From the NCBI GenBank assembly GCA_003649745.1, contig QMST01000023.1, positions 1-7,457 on the forward strand: a DNA stretch of 7,457 nt, read 5' to 3'. The stretch's first letter is position 1. Each line of letters opens with the position of its first letter. Below the pieces are notes generated by a model. The model searched no databases and had not been told where the DNA came from. It saw only the letters and a program-made list of their open reading frames with translations. The DNA is from Thermoplasmata archaeon (GTDB taxonomy: Archaea; Thermoplasmatota; E2; DHVEG-1; B8-G13). Shown here in pieces: positions 1 to 5,151 of the stretch. The position numbers and the translations under genes are program-made.

Positions 1-136
1 CTTTAGGTTCTTTTCCTAGTTTTTCTTTGCATTTTTCTTTTATGGTTTTATCTAATTCTGAAAAGTTAATTCTATCTCCTATAATTTTGAACCCAATGTA
101 TCTCTTTCTATTTTTACCTCTAACTATATTTGACAC
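1..136 (-). CDS. rnp2: RNase P protein component 2 (Pop5/Rpp14 family), N-terminal part only
   Basis: This partial gene, cut by the left edge, has 45 visible codons. Pop5 is an archaeal RNase P protein that forms a complex with Rpp30 and assists the catalytic RNA in 5' maturation of tRNAs. The visible protein begins MSNIVRGKNRKRYIGFKIIG and continues with a charged helix (SELDKTIKEKCKEKLGKEPK). The Arg-Lys-Arg-Tyr-Ile-x-Phe-Lys strand at residues 9-17 is the hallmark of the Pop5 N-terminus (compare 'R-x-K-K-R-Y-I-x-F' in other archaea), followed by the first helix. The gene lies 30 nt behind the pcn stop codon in the same frame and is probably co-transcribed with pcn. GTG at 136-134 is the only canonical start after the pcn stop. 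However, the Shine-Dalgarno-like GAGGTG (139-134) overlaps this GTG rather than preceding it, so the exact start is uncertain. Identification rests on a short fragment but the motif is distinctive. Confidence 0.78.
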   Translation of the reverse strand, partial: MSNIVRGKNRKRYIGFKIIGDRINFSELDKTIKEKCKEKLGKEPK

Positions 137-166
137 CTCTATTTTTTGAGGATAAAAATGTTGTAT

Positions 167-901
167 CTACTCGGATTCTATTCTTGGTGCTAGTAGGTAT
201 GTAACATGTCCATTTTTGTCAGCAAAATCAAATTCTAGTTTAATCGGGTTGTCGTTTCCTAGGAATATGGTTACTTCTTCATCTTTGACAGGTTTGATCA
301 TGCTGCTGAAGTAGTCTATGGAAAACAAGCTTTTACATTTCTGTGGTGCATCGAGCTTGGATAGTAGATCCTTTGGCAGTCTTAGATTTACTACATCTGT
401 GTCTCCCTCTGCGTATAATTCGAACCCGTTGGCATCTACTAGCAATGCTATGTGGTCAGATATTGCCTGTGATGCTTTTATCCCCTGGCTGAGCTCATTG
501 GATTTGAGAATAACCTTTGATGGCAGGTTTAGGTTAGGTACTTTTGGATCAGGCATTCCGGCGGTGTCAATTAACCCCATTTTTCTTACCAGGTTTCCTA
601 TTCTTATTATTAGTCTATGTGTTTCCTCATCATATTCTAAGGATACTGTATCATTAGGTGAGGCAAGTCTGAGTATCCCATTTAGTTTGTCTAGGTCTAT
701 GCCAAGTTCCATCTCATCTGCCTTGTATTCTTCAAAGGCTTTTGAGTTGAGATTTAAATCTATCATGGCTACATGTGCTGAGTCTACTGCTCTAAAAGAG
801 ATTCCATCTGGTTTTATGTTTAACTTGATTTCGTTTACCAGTGGCGAGGCTGCTTCTATAATATTTTTCAATACTTCTGCTTTAACCTTGGCGTTAAACA
901 T
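167..901 (-). CDS. pcn: DNA polymerase sliding clamp (PCNA)
   Basis: PCNA is a homotrimeric ring that encircles DNA. It tethers replicative polymerase, FEN1, ligase and RNase HII to the template. The 244-aa length is standard. The sequence reads through as two PCNA domains: an N-terminal one starting MFNAKVKAEVLKNIIEAAS with the conserved Asp-Ser-x-His-Val-Ala strand near residues 40-45, an interdomain connecting loop around residues 115-130 (Met-Pro-Asp-Pro-Lys-Val-Pro), and a C-terminal domain ending YLLAPRIESE. That ending is the conserved beta strand and C-terminal tail of archaeal PCNA. The start at 901 is backed by an AGGAGG ribosome-binding site 11 nt upstream. The gene follows tfs after 97 nt and has its own TATA box, so it can be expressed apart from the Nudix-tfs pair. 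rnp2 follows 30 nt downstream. Only one PCNA is visible here, consistent with a homotrimer, though other copies elsewhere cannot be excluded. Confidence 0.97.
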   Translation of the reverse strand: MFNAKVKAEVLKNIIEAASPLVNEIKLNIKPDGISFRAVDSAHVAMIDLNLNSKAFEEYKADEMELGIDLDKLNGILRLASPNDTVSLEYDEETHRLIIRIGNLVRKMGLIDTAGMPDPKVPNLNLPSKVILKSNELSQGIKASQAISDHIALLVDANGFELYAEGDTDVVNLRLPKDLLSKLDAPQKCKSLFSIDYFSSMIKPVKDEEVTIFLGNDNPIKLEFDFADKNGHVTYLLAPRIESE

Positions 902-912
902 GATGTTTTTTT

Positions 913-918
913 CCTCCT
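913..918 (-). promoter_or_regulatory. Ribosome-binding site of pcn
   Basis: On the minus strand this reads AGGAGG, a strong match to the complement of the archaeal 16S rRNA 3' end. It sits 11 nt before the ATG at 901. It fixes the pcn start and shows that the pcn mRNA has a leader, unlike several neighbouring genes. Confidence 0.8.
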
Positions 919-931
919 ATGATTTTAGAAC

Positions 932-956
932 TTGTCCCCCAATTTTTTTATTTAAG
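932..956 (-). promoter_or_regulatory. pcn promoter: TATA box plus G-run element
   Basis: On the minus strand a TATA box (TTAAATAAAA, 955-946) is followed by an A/T tract and then a run of five G (940-936), continuing as TTGGGGGACAA (942-932). By the usual archaeal spacing of about 26 nt from the TATA centre, transcription would begin near 926, leaving a leader of about 25 nt that includes the AGGAGG site. The 21 nt from 955 to 935 match the kbl promoter (4047-4027) at 20 of 21 positions, so the G-run between TATA box and start site is not random. The promoter role is inferred from spacing. Confidence 0.65.
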
Positions 957-998
957 ACAATAATATAATGTGTGTTTATAACTGTGACGGTTTTTAGG

Positions 999-1298
999 CT
1001 AATATTCCCTCCATTTGTAACCACATTTTGTGCAAATGTAAAAAGTGGTTTCTGGTTCGTCGCTACTGCGGGTTTGTTTAAGCATCCAATATGCCTCCTT
1101 GTTGCCACATTTTGGGCAGGTAACTCTTGCCTTCGGCAGCACCTCTATTTTTTCTTCTATTATGGCAAGTTTTTTCTCTTTCCTCTTTGTTTCTACAACT
1201 CTTTTTCCACTTTTCTTCTCTTCATATCCACATTTTTTACAGACAAAACTGTCACCCTTGGGATACATTAGAGATTTGCATTTGGGACAAAATTTCAT
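999..1298 (-). CDS. tfs: Transcription elongation/cleavage factor TFS (RPB9/TFIIS-like)
   Basis: TFS binds archaeal RNA polymerase and stimulates cleavage of the nascent RNA in backtracked complexes, which rescues arrested polymerase and aids proofreading. The 99-aa protein has the two expected zinc ribbons. The N-terminal one (Cys4, Cys7, Cys20, Cys23; FCPKCKSLMYP) resembles RPB9. The C-terminal one (Cys61, Cys64, Cys89, Cys92) resembles TFIIS. The Asp80-Glu81 pair sits in the SSDEPETTFYICTKCGYKW hairpin; these acidic residues enter the polymerase funnel and are needed for cleavage, so the protein should be active. I start at the ATG at 1298, not the GTG at 1307: the GAGGTG at 1310-1305 is a ribosome-binding site 6 nt before this ATG, and the resulting MKFCPKC start is typical of the family. 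The gene begins 2 nt after the Nudix stop, indicating one mRNA, and precedes pcn. Confidence 0.96.
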   Translation of the reverse strand: MKFCPKCKSLMYPKGDSFVCKKCGYEEKKSGKRVVETKRKEKKLAIIEEKIEVLPKARVTCPKCGNKEAYWMLKQTRSSDEPETTFYICTKCGYKWREY

Positions 1299-1300
1299 TA

Positions 1301-1720
1301 TTAACACCTCATTTTTTTATGAGTTAGATAATCTTTTATTATCTTCCTATGATCAAATGCTAGGGGTAGAGAATGTATGTCTTTTATGTTAAAAAACCTT
1401 GCATCAGCAGCATCATCTCCCCCAGTTGGCTTATCATTGTTTATGACTGTTAAATGATATACTATTGATACAGTATGACCTCGTGGATCCCTATTTGGTT
1501 CAGAATACACATTTAACAGTTTTTTAACTCTGCATTTTAAACCTGTTTCCTCTAAAACCTCTCTTACAACTGCGTCTTCAGTCTTTTCACCATAGTTTAC
1601 AAAACCACCTGGTAGGGCCCAAAAATCTTTAAAAGGCTGCTTTTTACGTTTGATCAATAGTATTTCATTGTTTTTTGTTATTATTGCATCTACGGTAAGC
1701 TTTGGGGATCTATATCGCAT
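1301..1720 (-). CDS. Nudix hydrolase, ADP-ribose pyrophosphatase-like
   Basis: This 139-aa Nudix protein is of a size typical for archaeal ADP-ribose hydrolases, which split nucleoside diphosphates linked to another moiety using Mg2+. The Nudix box is complete and exact over residues 39-61: Gly39, Glu45, then Arg53-Glu54, Glu57-Glu58 and Gly60-Leu61 in the GX5EX7REUXEEXGU spacing. About 15 residues after the box is Pro75 within VYSEPNRDPRGHTVS. A proline at about this distance and the following R-D-P-R-G-H are usual in the ADP-ribose pyrophosphatase group, so ADP-ribose is the best guess; the substrate cannot be proved from sequence. No clear ribosome-binding site precedes the ATG at 1720. 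A TATA box centred near 1746 would start transcription at about 1720, so the mRNA is probably leaderless. It is the first gene of the unit with tfs, and its last codons carry the tfs ribosome-binding site. Confidence 0.92.
   Translation of the reverse strand: MRYRSPKLTVDAIITKNNEILLIKRKKQPFKDFWALPGGFVNYGEKTEDAVVREVLEETGLKCRVKKLLNVYSEPNRDPRGHTVSIVYHLTVINNDKPTGGDDAADARFFNIKDIHSLPLAFDHRKIIKDYLTHKKMRC
1305..1310 (-). promoter_or_regulatory. Ribosome-binding site of tfs inside the Nudix gene end
   Basis: The minus strand reads GAGGTG 6 nt before the tfs ATG (1298). It overlaps the last codons of the Nudix gene, which ties translation of the two genes together and decides the tfs start. The GTG within it, an alternative start nine bases upstream, is better explained as part of this site. 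Confidence 0.75.
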
Positions 1721-1742
1721 ATGCTAACCACTTTTTCGTAAC

Positions 1743-1750
1743 ATATAAAT
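1743..1750. promoter_or_regulatory. Shared TATA box for the divergent Nudix and PGI/PMI genes
   Basis: In the 56-bp gap between divergent starts the plus strand reads ATATAAAT, and the minus strand reads ATTTATAT. Both resemble a TATA box. Its centre (1746.5) is about 26 nt from the Nudix ATG (1720) on one side and about 30 nt from the PGI/PMI ATG (1777) on the other. One TBP site could therefore start leaderless or nearly leaderless transcripts both ways. Neither gene has a clear ribosome-binding site, which agrees. A second minus-strand candidate, AAAATATAAG (1770-1761), would give the Nudix mRNA a leader of about 19 nt instead. Confidence 0.55.
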
Positions 1751-1776
1751 GATGTTATTACTTATATTTTATCTCA

Positions 1777-2826
1777 ATGTTAGATAACATAAACCTGATA
1801 AAGAGGATAGACTGCTCAGATATGCTAGGGGTTGTTGAGAATTTTCCTAATCAGATAAATGAGGCTGCCTCTCTAGCAGAGGATGTTAATCTAGATTCAT
1901 CAGATTTTAGTAATATTATAATAGGGGGAATGGGCGGCTCAGGGATATCTGGGGATATAACTGAGATTTATTTCAAAGACAAGAGTAGAATACCTGTCTA
2001 TGTGAACAAGGATTACAATTTACCCAGTTGGGTGGATAAAAAAACACTTGTTTTTGTGATAAGTTATTCAGGAAACACAGAGGAATCTCTAGGCATGTTA
2101 AAACATGCTTTAAACAAGAAAGCAACTATAATAGGTATATCAAGCGATGGGATTCTAGAGAGACTTTGCTATAAAAACAATCTATACCATGTCAAAGTAC
2201 CCAGGGGTTTTCAACCAAGAGCCGCATTGGCATATCTTTTATTCCCAACACTATATATTTTAGGGGAAATATTTGAGGTAGATTTATCACATGAGATTAA
2301 AGATGTGATAGAGTCAACAAGTGTTTTAAAAGAGAAGAACAAGAGAGAGATACCATCTAGTGAAAATCAGGCGAAGCAGATCGCATCTAGATTATATAAT
2401 AGAATACCACAATTGTATGGATGGGGTATATTTTCACCGGTTGCAAAGAGATGGAGGACACAGTTAAATGAGAACAGCAAGGTTATCGCCAGGGAGGATA
2501 TCCTACCCGAGTGTAATCATAATGATATAGTAGGCTGGTCCTATGATAAGGAAACAGCGAGGAGGTTCGCCTGTGTTTTATTCAGGGATAAGGGTTTAGA
2601 GGATATATCAATAGGTGGGAGACTAGATTTTTTGAAAAACATGTTTTTAGAAGTCGCTGGAGATGTGATAGAAATCAACTCTATCGGGCGAGGCAGGTTG
2701 GCTAAAATAATTAGCACAATCTATTTAGGAGATTTTGTCAGCTGTTATCTAGCTGTGCTTAGAAATGTGGATCCCACACCTGTTGATGTGATTACAAAAT
2801 TAAAAGAAAAACTAAGGAGAGTTTAG
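1777..2826 (+). CDS. Bifunctional phosphoglucose/phosphomannose isomerase
   Basis: This cytosolic enzyme interconverts fructose 6-phosphate with glucose 6-phosphate and with mannose 6-phosphate. It feeds gluconeogenesis/glycolysis and supplies mannose for glycans. The 349-aa protein has two SIS sugar-isomerase domains. The first contains the GGMGGSGISGD loop (residues 50-60) and SYSGNTEES (96-104), which bind the sugar phosphate. RGFQPRAALAYLL (143-155) is the family signature with an active-site Arg. Glu232 and His248 (in PECNHNDIVGW) are 16 apart, and Thr334 and Lys341 are 7 apart. These spacings match, from memory, the catalytic Glu, ring-opening His, PMI-associated Thr and catalytic Lys of the Pyrobaculum PGI/PMI structure. 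All key residues are thus present. The length is somewhat above the roughly 300 aa of crenarchaeal members. No ribosome-binding site precedes the ATG and a TATA box lies about 30 nt upstream, so the mRNA is probably nearly leaderless. Its TAG stop overlaps the stop codon of convergent kbl. Confidence 0.94.
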   Translation: MLDNINLIKRIDCSDMLGVVENFPNQINEAASLAEDVNLDSSDFSNIIIGGMGGSGISGDITEIYFKDKSRIPVYVNKDYNLPSWVDKKTLVFVISYSGNTEESLGMLKHALNKKATIIGISSDGILERLCYKNNLYHVKVPRGFQPRAALAYLLFPTLYILGEIFEVDLSHEIKDVIESTSVLKEKNKREIPSSENQAKQIASRLYNRIPQLYGWGIFSPVAKRWRTQLNENSKVIAREDILPECNHNDIVGWSYDKETARRFACVLFRDKGLEDISIGGRLDFLKNMFLEVAGDVIEINSIGRGRLAKIISTIYLGDFVSCYLAVLRNVDPTPVDVITKLKEKLRRV

Positions 2827-4004
2827 ATTATTTTCAACTCCTCTCCTATTCTCTCCAGTTTTTCCAAAGCGAAATCTAGGTCTTCTTTTGTGTGACCCGC
2901 GTTCATCTGCACCCTAATTCTGGCTTTGTCTCTTGCAACCATGGGGTAAACTATTGCAAGGGCGAAAATACCCTCCTTGTACATTTTATCAGCGAGTTGT
3001 TTTGCCTTTTTACTCTCACCTACTATCAATGGGATTATAGGTGTCTGACTGTTTCCAGTATCGTACCCCATGTTTTCTACTTCTTTTTTGAAATATTTGG
3101 TGTTATCCCATAATTTTTTTACTCTCTCAGGTTCTTTTTCTACTATTTCAAGTGCTGCAATGTTTGCCGCTGCTACATGTGGCGGGAATGCAGCGCTTAG
3201 CAACCATGTTCTAGCTTTGTTGTAGGCGAATAGTATGAGATCTCGTGATCCAGCAAGCATACCACCGAAGCTTCCAAATGCTTTAGAAAATGTTCCTATC
3301 TGGAAGTGTATCTCTTTTTCCAGGTTGAAATGTTTTCCAATTCCATGTCCGTCTCCAAGTACTCCTTCACCATGTGCATCATCAACGTAAACCATTGCAT
3401 GGTACTCATCTGCAAGTTTGCAGATATCTTTCATCTTAGCAATGTCTCCATCCATGCTGAAAACTCCATCTGTTAGAATGATAACTCTTCTGTAATCCTT
3501 TTTATTAGCATCTTGCAGTATTTTCTCAAGCGCTGCCATGTCAGAGTGAGGATATATTGCTCTATCAGCCTTTGTTAACCTCACACCATCTATTATTGAA
3601 CCATGGTTTAGCTCATCCGAGATAAGCAGATCTCCCCTGCCAGCTAGTTGTGGAATCAACCCAGAGTTTGCTGCAAAACCTGTTTGAAATGTAATCGCAT
3701 CCTCTGTGTTTTTAAACTCTGCGATTTTTTTGTACAACTCCACATGTATGTCCATTGTCCCTGCTATCGACCAGTCAGAACCTGCACCGGCGCCATATTT
3801 TTCTATCGCCTTTATCGCGGCTTCTTTAAGCCTTGGGTCATTTGCTAGATCAAGGTAGTTGTTGGATGCAAGCATCAAACAATCTTTTCCCTCTACTTTC
3901 ACATGTGGTTGAGATGGCCCATTTAAGCTTCTAATTGTCCAGGTTAAACCTTGTTTCTCCATCTCCTCGTACTCTCTTCTTAGAAACTCCGTCAGTTCTC
4001 TCAT
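2823..4004 (-). CDS. kbl: Glycine C-acetyltransferase (2-amino-3-ketobutyrate CoA ligase)
   Basis: This PLP enzyme of the alpha-oxoamine synthase family cleaves 2-amino-3-ketobutyrate with CoA to glycine and acetyl-CoA. That is the second step of threonine breakdown after the dehydrogenase encoded divergently next door. It has 393 aa from the ATG at 4004, the usual length. Visible motifs are SNNYLDLANDPRL (about 47-59), the PLP-stacking His134 in ELNHGS, Asp208 and His211 in VDDAHGEGVLG, the Schiff-base Lys241 in GTFSKAFGS, and a C-terminal RVQMNAGHT holding the likely carboxylate-binding Arg. An in-frame ATG at 4019 would add five residues. I prefer 4004 because GGAGG (4017-4013) lies 8 nt before it, but a leaderless start at 4019 is possible. 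One oddity is GSDWSIAGT (75-83), where relatives usually have an Arg before the Ile-x-Gly-Thr. A related oxoamine synthase acting on other acyl-CoAs is the alternative; the tdh neighbour favours kbl. Confidence 0.9.
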   Translation of the reverse strand: MRELTEFLRREYEEMEKQGLTWTIRSLNGPSQPHVKVEGKDCLMLASNNYLDLANDPRLKEAAIKAIEKYGAGAGSDWSIAGTMDIHVELYKKIAEFKNTEDAITFQTGFAANSGLIPQLAGRGDLLISDELNHGSIIDGVRLTKADRAIYPHSDMAALEKILQDANKKDYRRVIILTDGVFSMDGDIAKMKDICKLADEYHAMVYVDDAHGEGVLGDGHGIGKHFNLEKEIHFQIGTFSKAFGSFGGMLAGSRDLILFAYNKARTWLLSAAFPPHVAAANIAALEIVEKEPERVKKLWDNTKYFKKEVENMGYDTGNSQTPIIPLIVGESKKAKQLADKMYKEGIFALAIVYPMVARDKARIRVQMNAGHTKEDLDFALEKLERIGEELKII

Positions 4005-4012
4005 CTTATATT

Positions 4013-4017
4013 CCTCC
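4013..4017 (-). promoter_or_regulatory. Ribosome-binding site of kbl
   Basis: On the minus strand this is GGAGG, 8 nt before the ATG at 4004. It directly follows an in-frame AT pair, giving ATGGAGG, so the upstream ATG (4019) may be just part of the leader. The same ATGGAGG arrangement occurs at 6424-6430 before the C25 peptidase, where the ATG cannot be the gene start because TAG follows two codons later. Confidence 0.7.
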
Positions 4018-4026
4018 ATTTTTTAA

Positions 4027-4049
4027 TCCCCCAAATTTTTTATTTAAAA
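4027..4049 (-). promoter_or_regulatory. kbl promoter: TATA box plus G-run element
   Basis: The minus strand has TTTTAAATAAAAAA (4049-4036), then TTT and GGGGGA (4032-4027). The TATA centre near 4044.5 predicts transcription from about 4018-4019, just before the GGAGG ribosome-binding site. The layout, including the 12-13 nt from TATA centre to G-run, is the same as at pcn, with 20 of 21 bases identical. On the plus strand the same A/T tract (TTTATTTAAAAG) could act as a weak TATA box towards tdh. Confidence 0.65.
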
Positions 4050-4187
4050 GGTAAATAGAGAATATTGGATAAAGTATTAAAACATTATGTAAAACAAAAA
4101 ATAATCAGAATTAATAAATACCACATTAGCATAACAAACAATCCAAAAGAATTCTCTTTGGGGGACAAAAAAGTGGCAAATGATGAG
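4050..4187 (+). promoter_or_regulatory. tdh upstream region with TATA-like site and G-run element
   Basis: This AT-rich stretch has no credible gene. It reads open in the tdh frame from an ATG at 4065, but the translation is lysine/isoleucine-rich and unlike the Rossmann N-terminus. TTAATAAATA (4111-4120) is the best plus-strand TATA candidate and would start a transcript near 4142, leaving a leader of about 46 nt. TTGGGGGACAA (4158-4168) is an exact 11-nt copy of the element in the pcn promoter; here it could lie in the leader or act as an operator. Its GGGGG lies 8 nt before a GTG (4173), so it might instead serve as an atypical ribosome-binding site. Confidence 0.4.
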
Positions 4188-5147
4188 ATGAAAAAAATAC
4201 TTGTCACAGGTGCTACAGGTCAGATAGGATCTGAGCTTATAATAGCGCTTAGAGAGAGATATGGAAATGAAAATGTTGTAGCAGCAGGTCATAGGAGGAA
4301 ACCAAGTGAAAAACTGTTATCCACAGGTCCATATGAGACCTTAGATGTTAGGGATAGAGGAAGCATAGAACGGGTGGTAAGAGAATATAATATTGATACG
4401 ATTTATCACATGGCAGCTATACTATCTGCAACTGGTGAAGAAAAACCCTTGTTATGTTGGGATGTAAACATAAACGGTCTCTACAATATACTCGAAATAG
4501 CAAGAGAAAAAAATCTTAGAGTCTTCCATCCAAGCTCTATAGCTGTATTTGGCCCTGAGACACCAAGGGACAATACGCCACAGGAGACAATACTTAAACC
4601 ACGGACCATGTATGGTATAACTAAGGTTGCTGGAGAACTACTGGGTGAGTACTATGTTAGGAGATATGATGTTGATGTAAGAGGTATAAGATACCCTGGT
4701 ATAATCAGCAGTGAAACACCACCAGGCGGTGGAACAACAGACTATGCAGTAGAGATTTTTTATGAGGCGATAAAAAACAAGAAATACATCTGTTTTGTAA
4801 AAGAAGATACTGTGTTACCAATGATGTACATGCCAGATTGTATAAAAGGAACTATTCAGCTAATGGAAGCAGATTTTTCAAAGCTAAAACATCATACAGA
4901 TTTCAATCTCACGGCAATGAGCTTCTCAGCCAGAGAGCTTGCGGAGGAAATCAAGAAATACATTCCAGATTTTGAATGTGAGTACAAGCCAGATTTTAGA
5001 CAAAAAATAGCAGATTCATGGCCGAGAAGCATAGATGACAGTGCAGCGAGGGAGGAATGGGGATGGAAACCAGATTATGATCTGGAGAAAATGGTAAAGG
5101 ACATGATAGAAAAACTACAGAAGAAATATAAGGCTGGTCTCCTATAA
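4188..5147 (+). CDS. tdh: L-threonine 3-dehydrogenase, short-chain (epimerase-type)
   Basis: This enzyme oxidises L-threonine to 2-amino-3-ketobutyrate, which the divergent kbl product cleaves to glycine and acetyl-CoA. It belongs to the extended short-chain dehydrogenase/epimerase type described from Thermoplasma and Flavobacterium, not the zinc type of Pyrococcus and E. coli. In the 319-aa protein the nucleotide loop is T7-GATGQIG-14. The catalytic pair is Tyr142-x-x-x-Lys146 in MYGITKVAGELL, with Ser116/Ser117 in HPSSIAVFGPETP. The threonine-dehydrogenase signature RYPGIIS plus GGTTDYAVEIFYEA is at 168-194, and LPMMYMPDCIK follows at 210-220. After the second beta strand (NVVAAGHRRKPS, 29-40) there is no Asp/Glu to hold the NAD ribose; the basic stretch suggests NADP. 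I start at 4188, which places the Rossmann strand at the N-terminus. A GTG at 4173, 8 nt after GGGGG, would add five residues and is a fair alternative. The stop is 4 nt from that of the convergent kinase-like gene. Confidence 0.9.
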   Translation: MKKILVTGATGQIGSELIIALRERYGNENVVAAGHRRKPSEKLLSTGPYETLDVRDRGSIERVVREYNIDTIYHMAAILSATGEEKPLLCWDVNINGLYNILEIAREKNLRVFHPSSIAVFGPETPRDNTPQETILKPRTMYGITKVAGELLGEYYVRRYDVDVRGIRYPGIISSETPPGGGTTDYAVEIFYEAIKNKKYICFVKEDTVLPMMYMPDCIKGTIQLMEADFSKLKHHTDFNLTAMSFSARELAEEIKKYIPDFECEYKPDFRQKIADSWPRSIDDSAAREEWGWKPDYDLEKMVKDMIEKLQKKYKAGLL

Positions 5148-5151
5148 CCTT

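Noticed and set aside
164..169. Possible TAG readthrough (pyrrolysine) joining pcn and rnp2, which share a frame
   Set aside because: PCNA ends at its normal C-terminus, and TAG is also the plain stop of tfs and PGI/PMI here, so nothing suggests recoding.
318..968. A 216-codon open frame on the plus strand opposite pcn
   Set aside because: It lies antisense to a certain PCNA gene, its serine/phenylalanine-rich translation resembles no family, and it has no promoter or ribosome-binding site. It is a by-product of codon use on the other strand.
917..1108. A 63-codon minus-strand frame overlapping tfs and the pcn promoter
   Set aside because: It overlaps the second zinc ribbon of tfs in another frame and has no recognisable motif.
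972..1392. Overlapping plus-strand frames opposite tfs and the Nudix gene end
   Set aside because: These phenylalanine/leucine-rich frames are mirror images of lysine/glutamate-rich coding sequence and look membrane-like only for that reason.
4065..4187. A 41-residue N-terminal extension of tdh from the ATG at 4065
   Set aside because: The Rossmann loop should start within a few residues of the N-terminus in this family, the extension is composed like intergenic DNA, and it would cover the likely TATA box.
4077..4292. A 71-codon minus-strand frame in the kbl-tdh gap
   Set aside because: Half of it is antisense to tdh, the translation is Cys/Tyr/Phe-rich noise, and no promoter or ribosome-binding site supports it.
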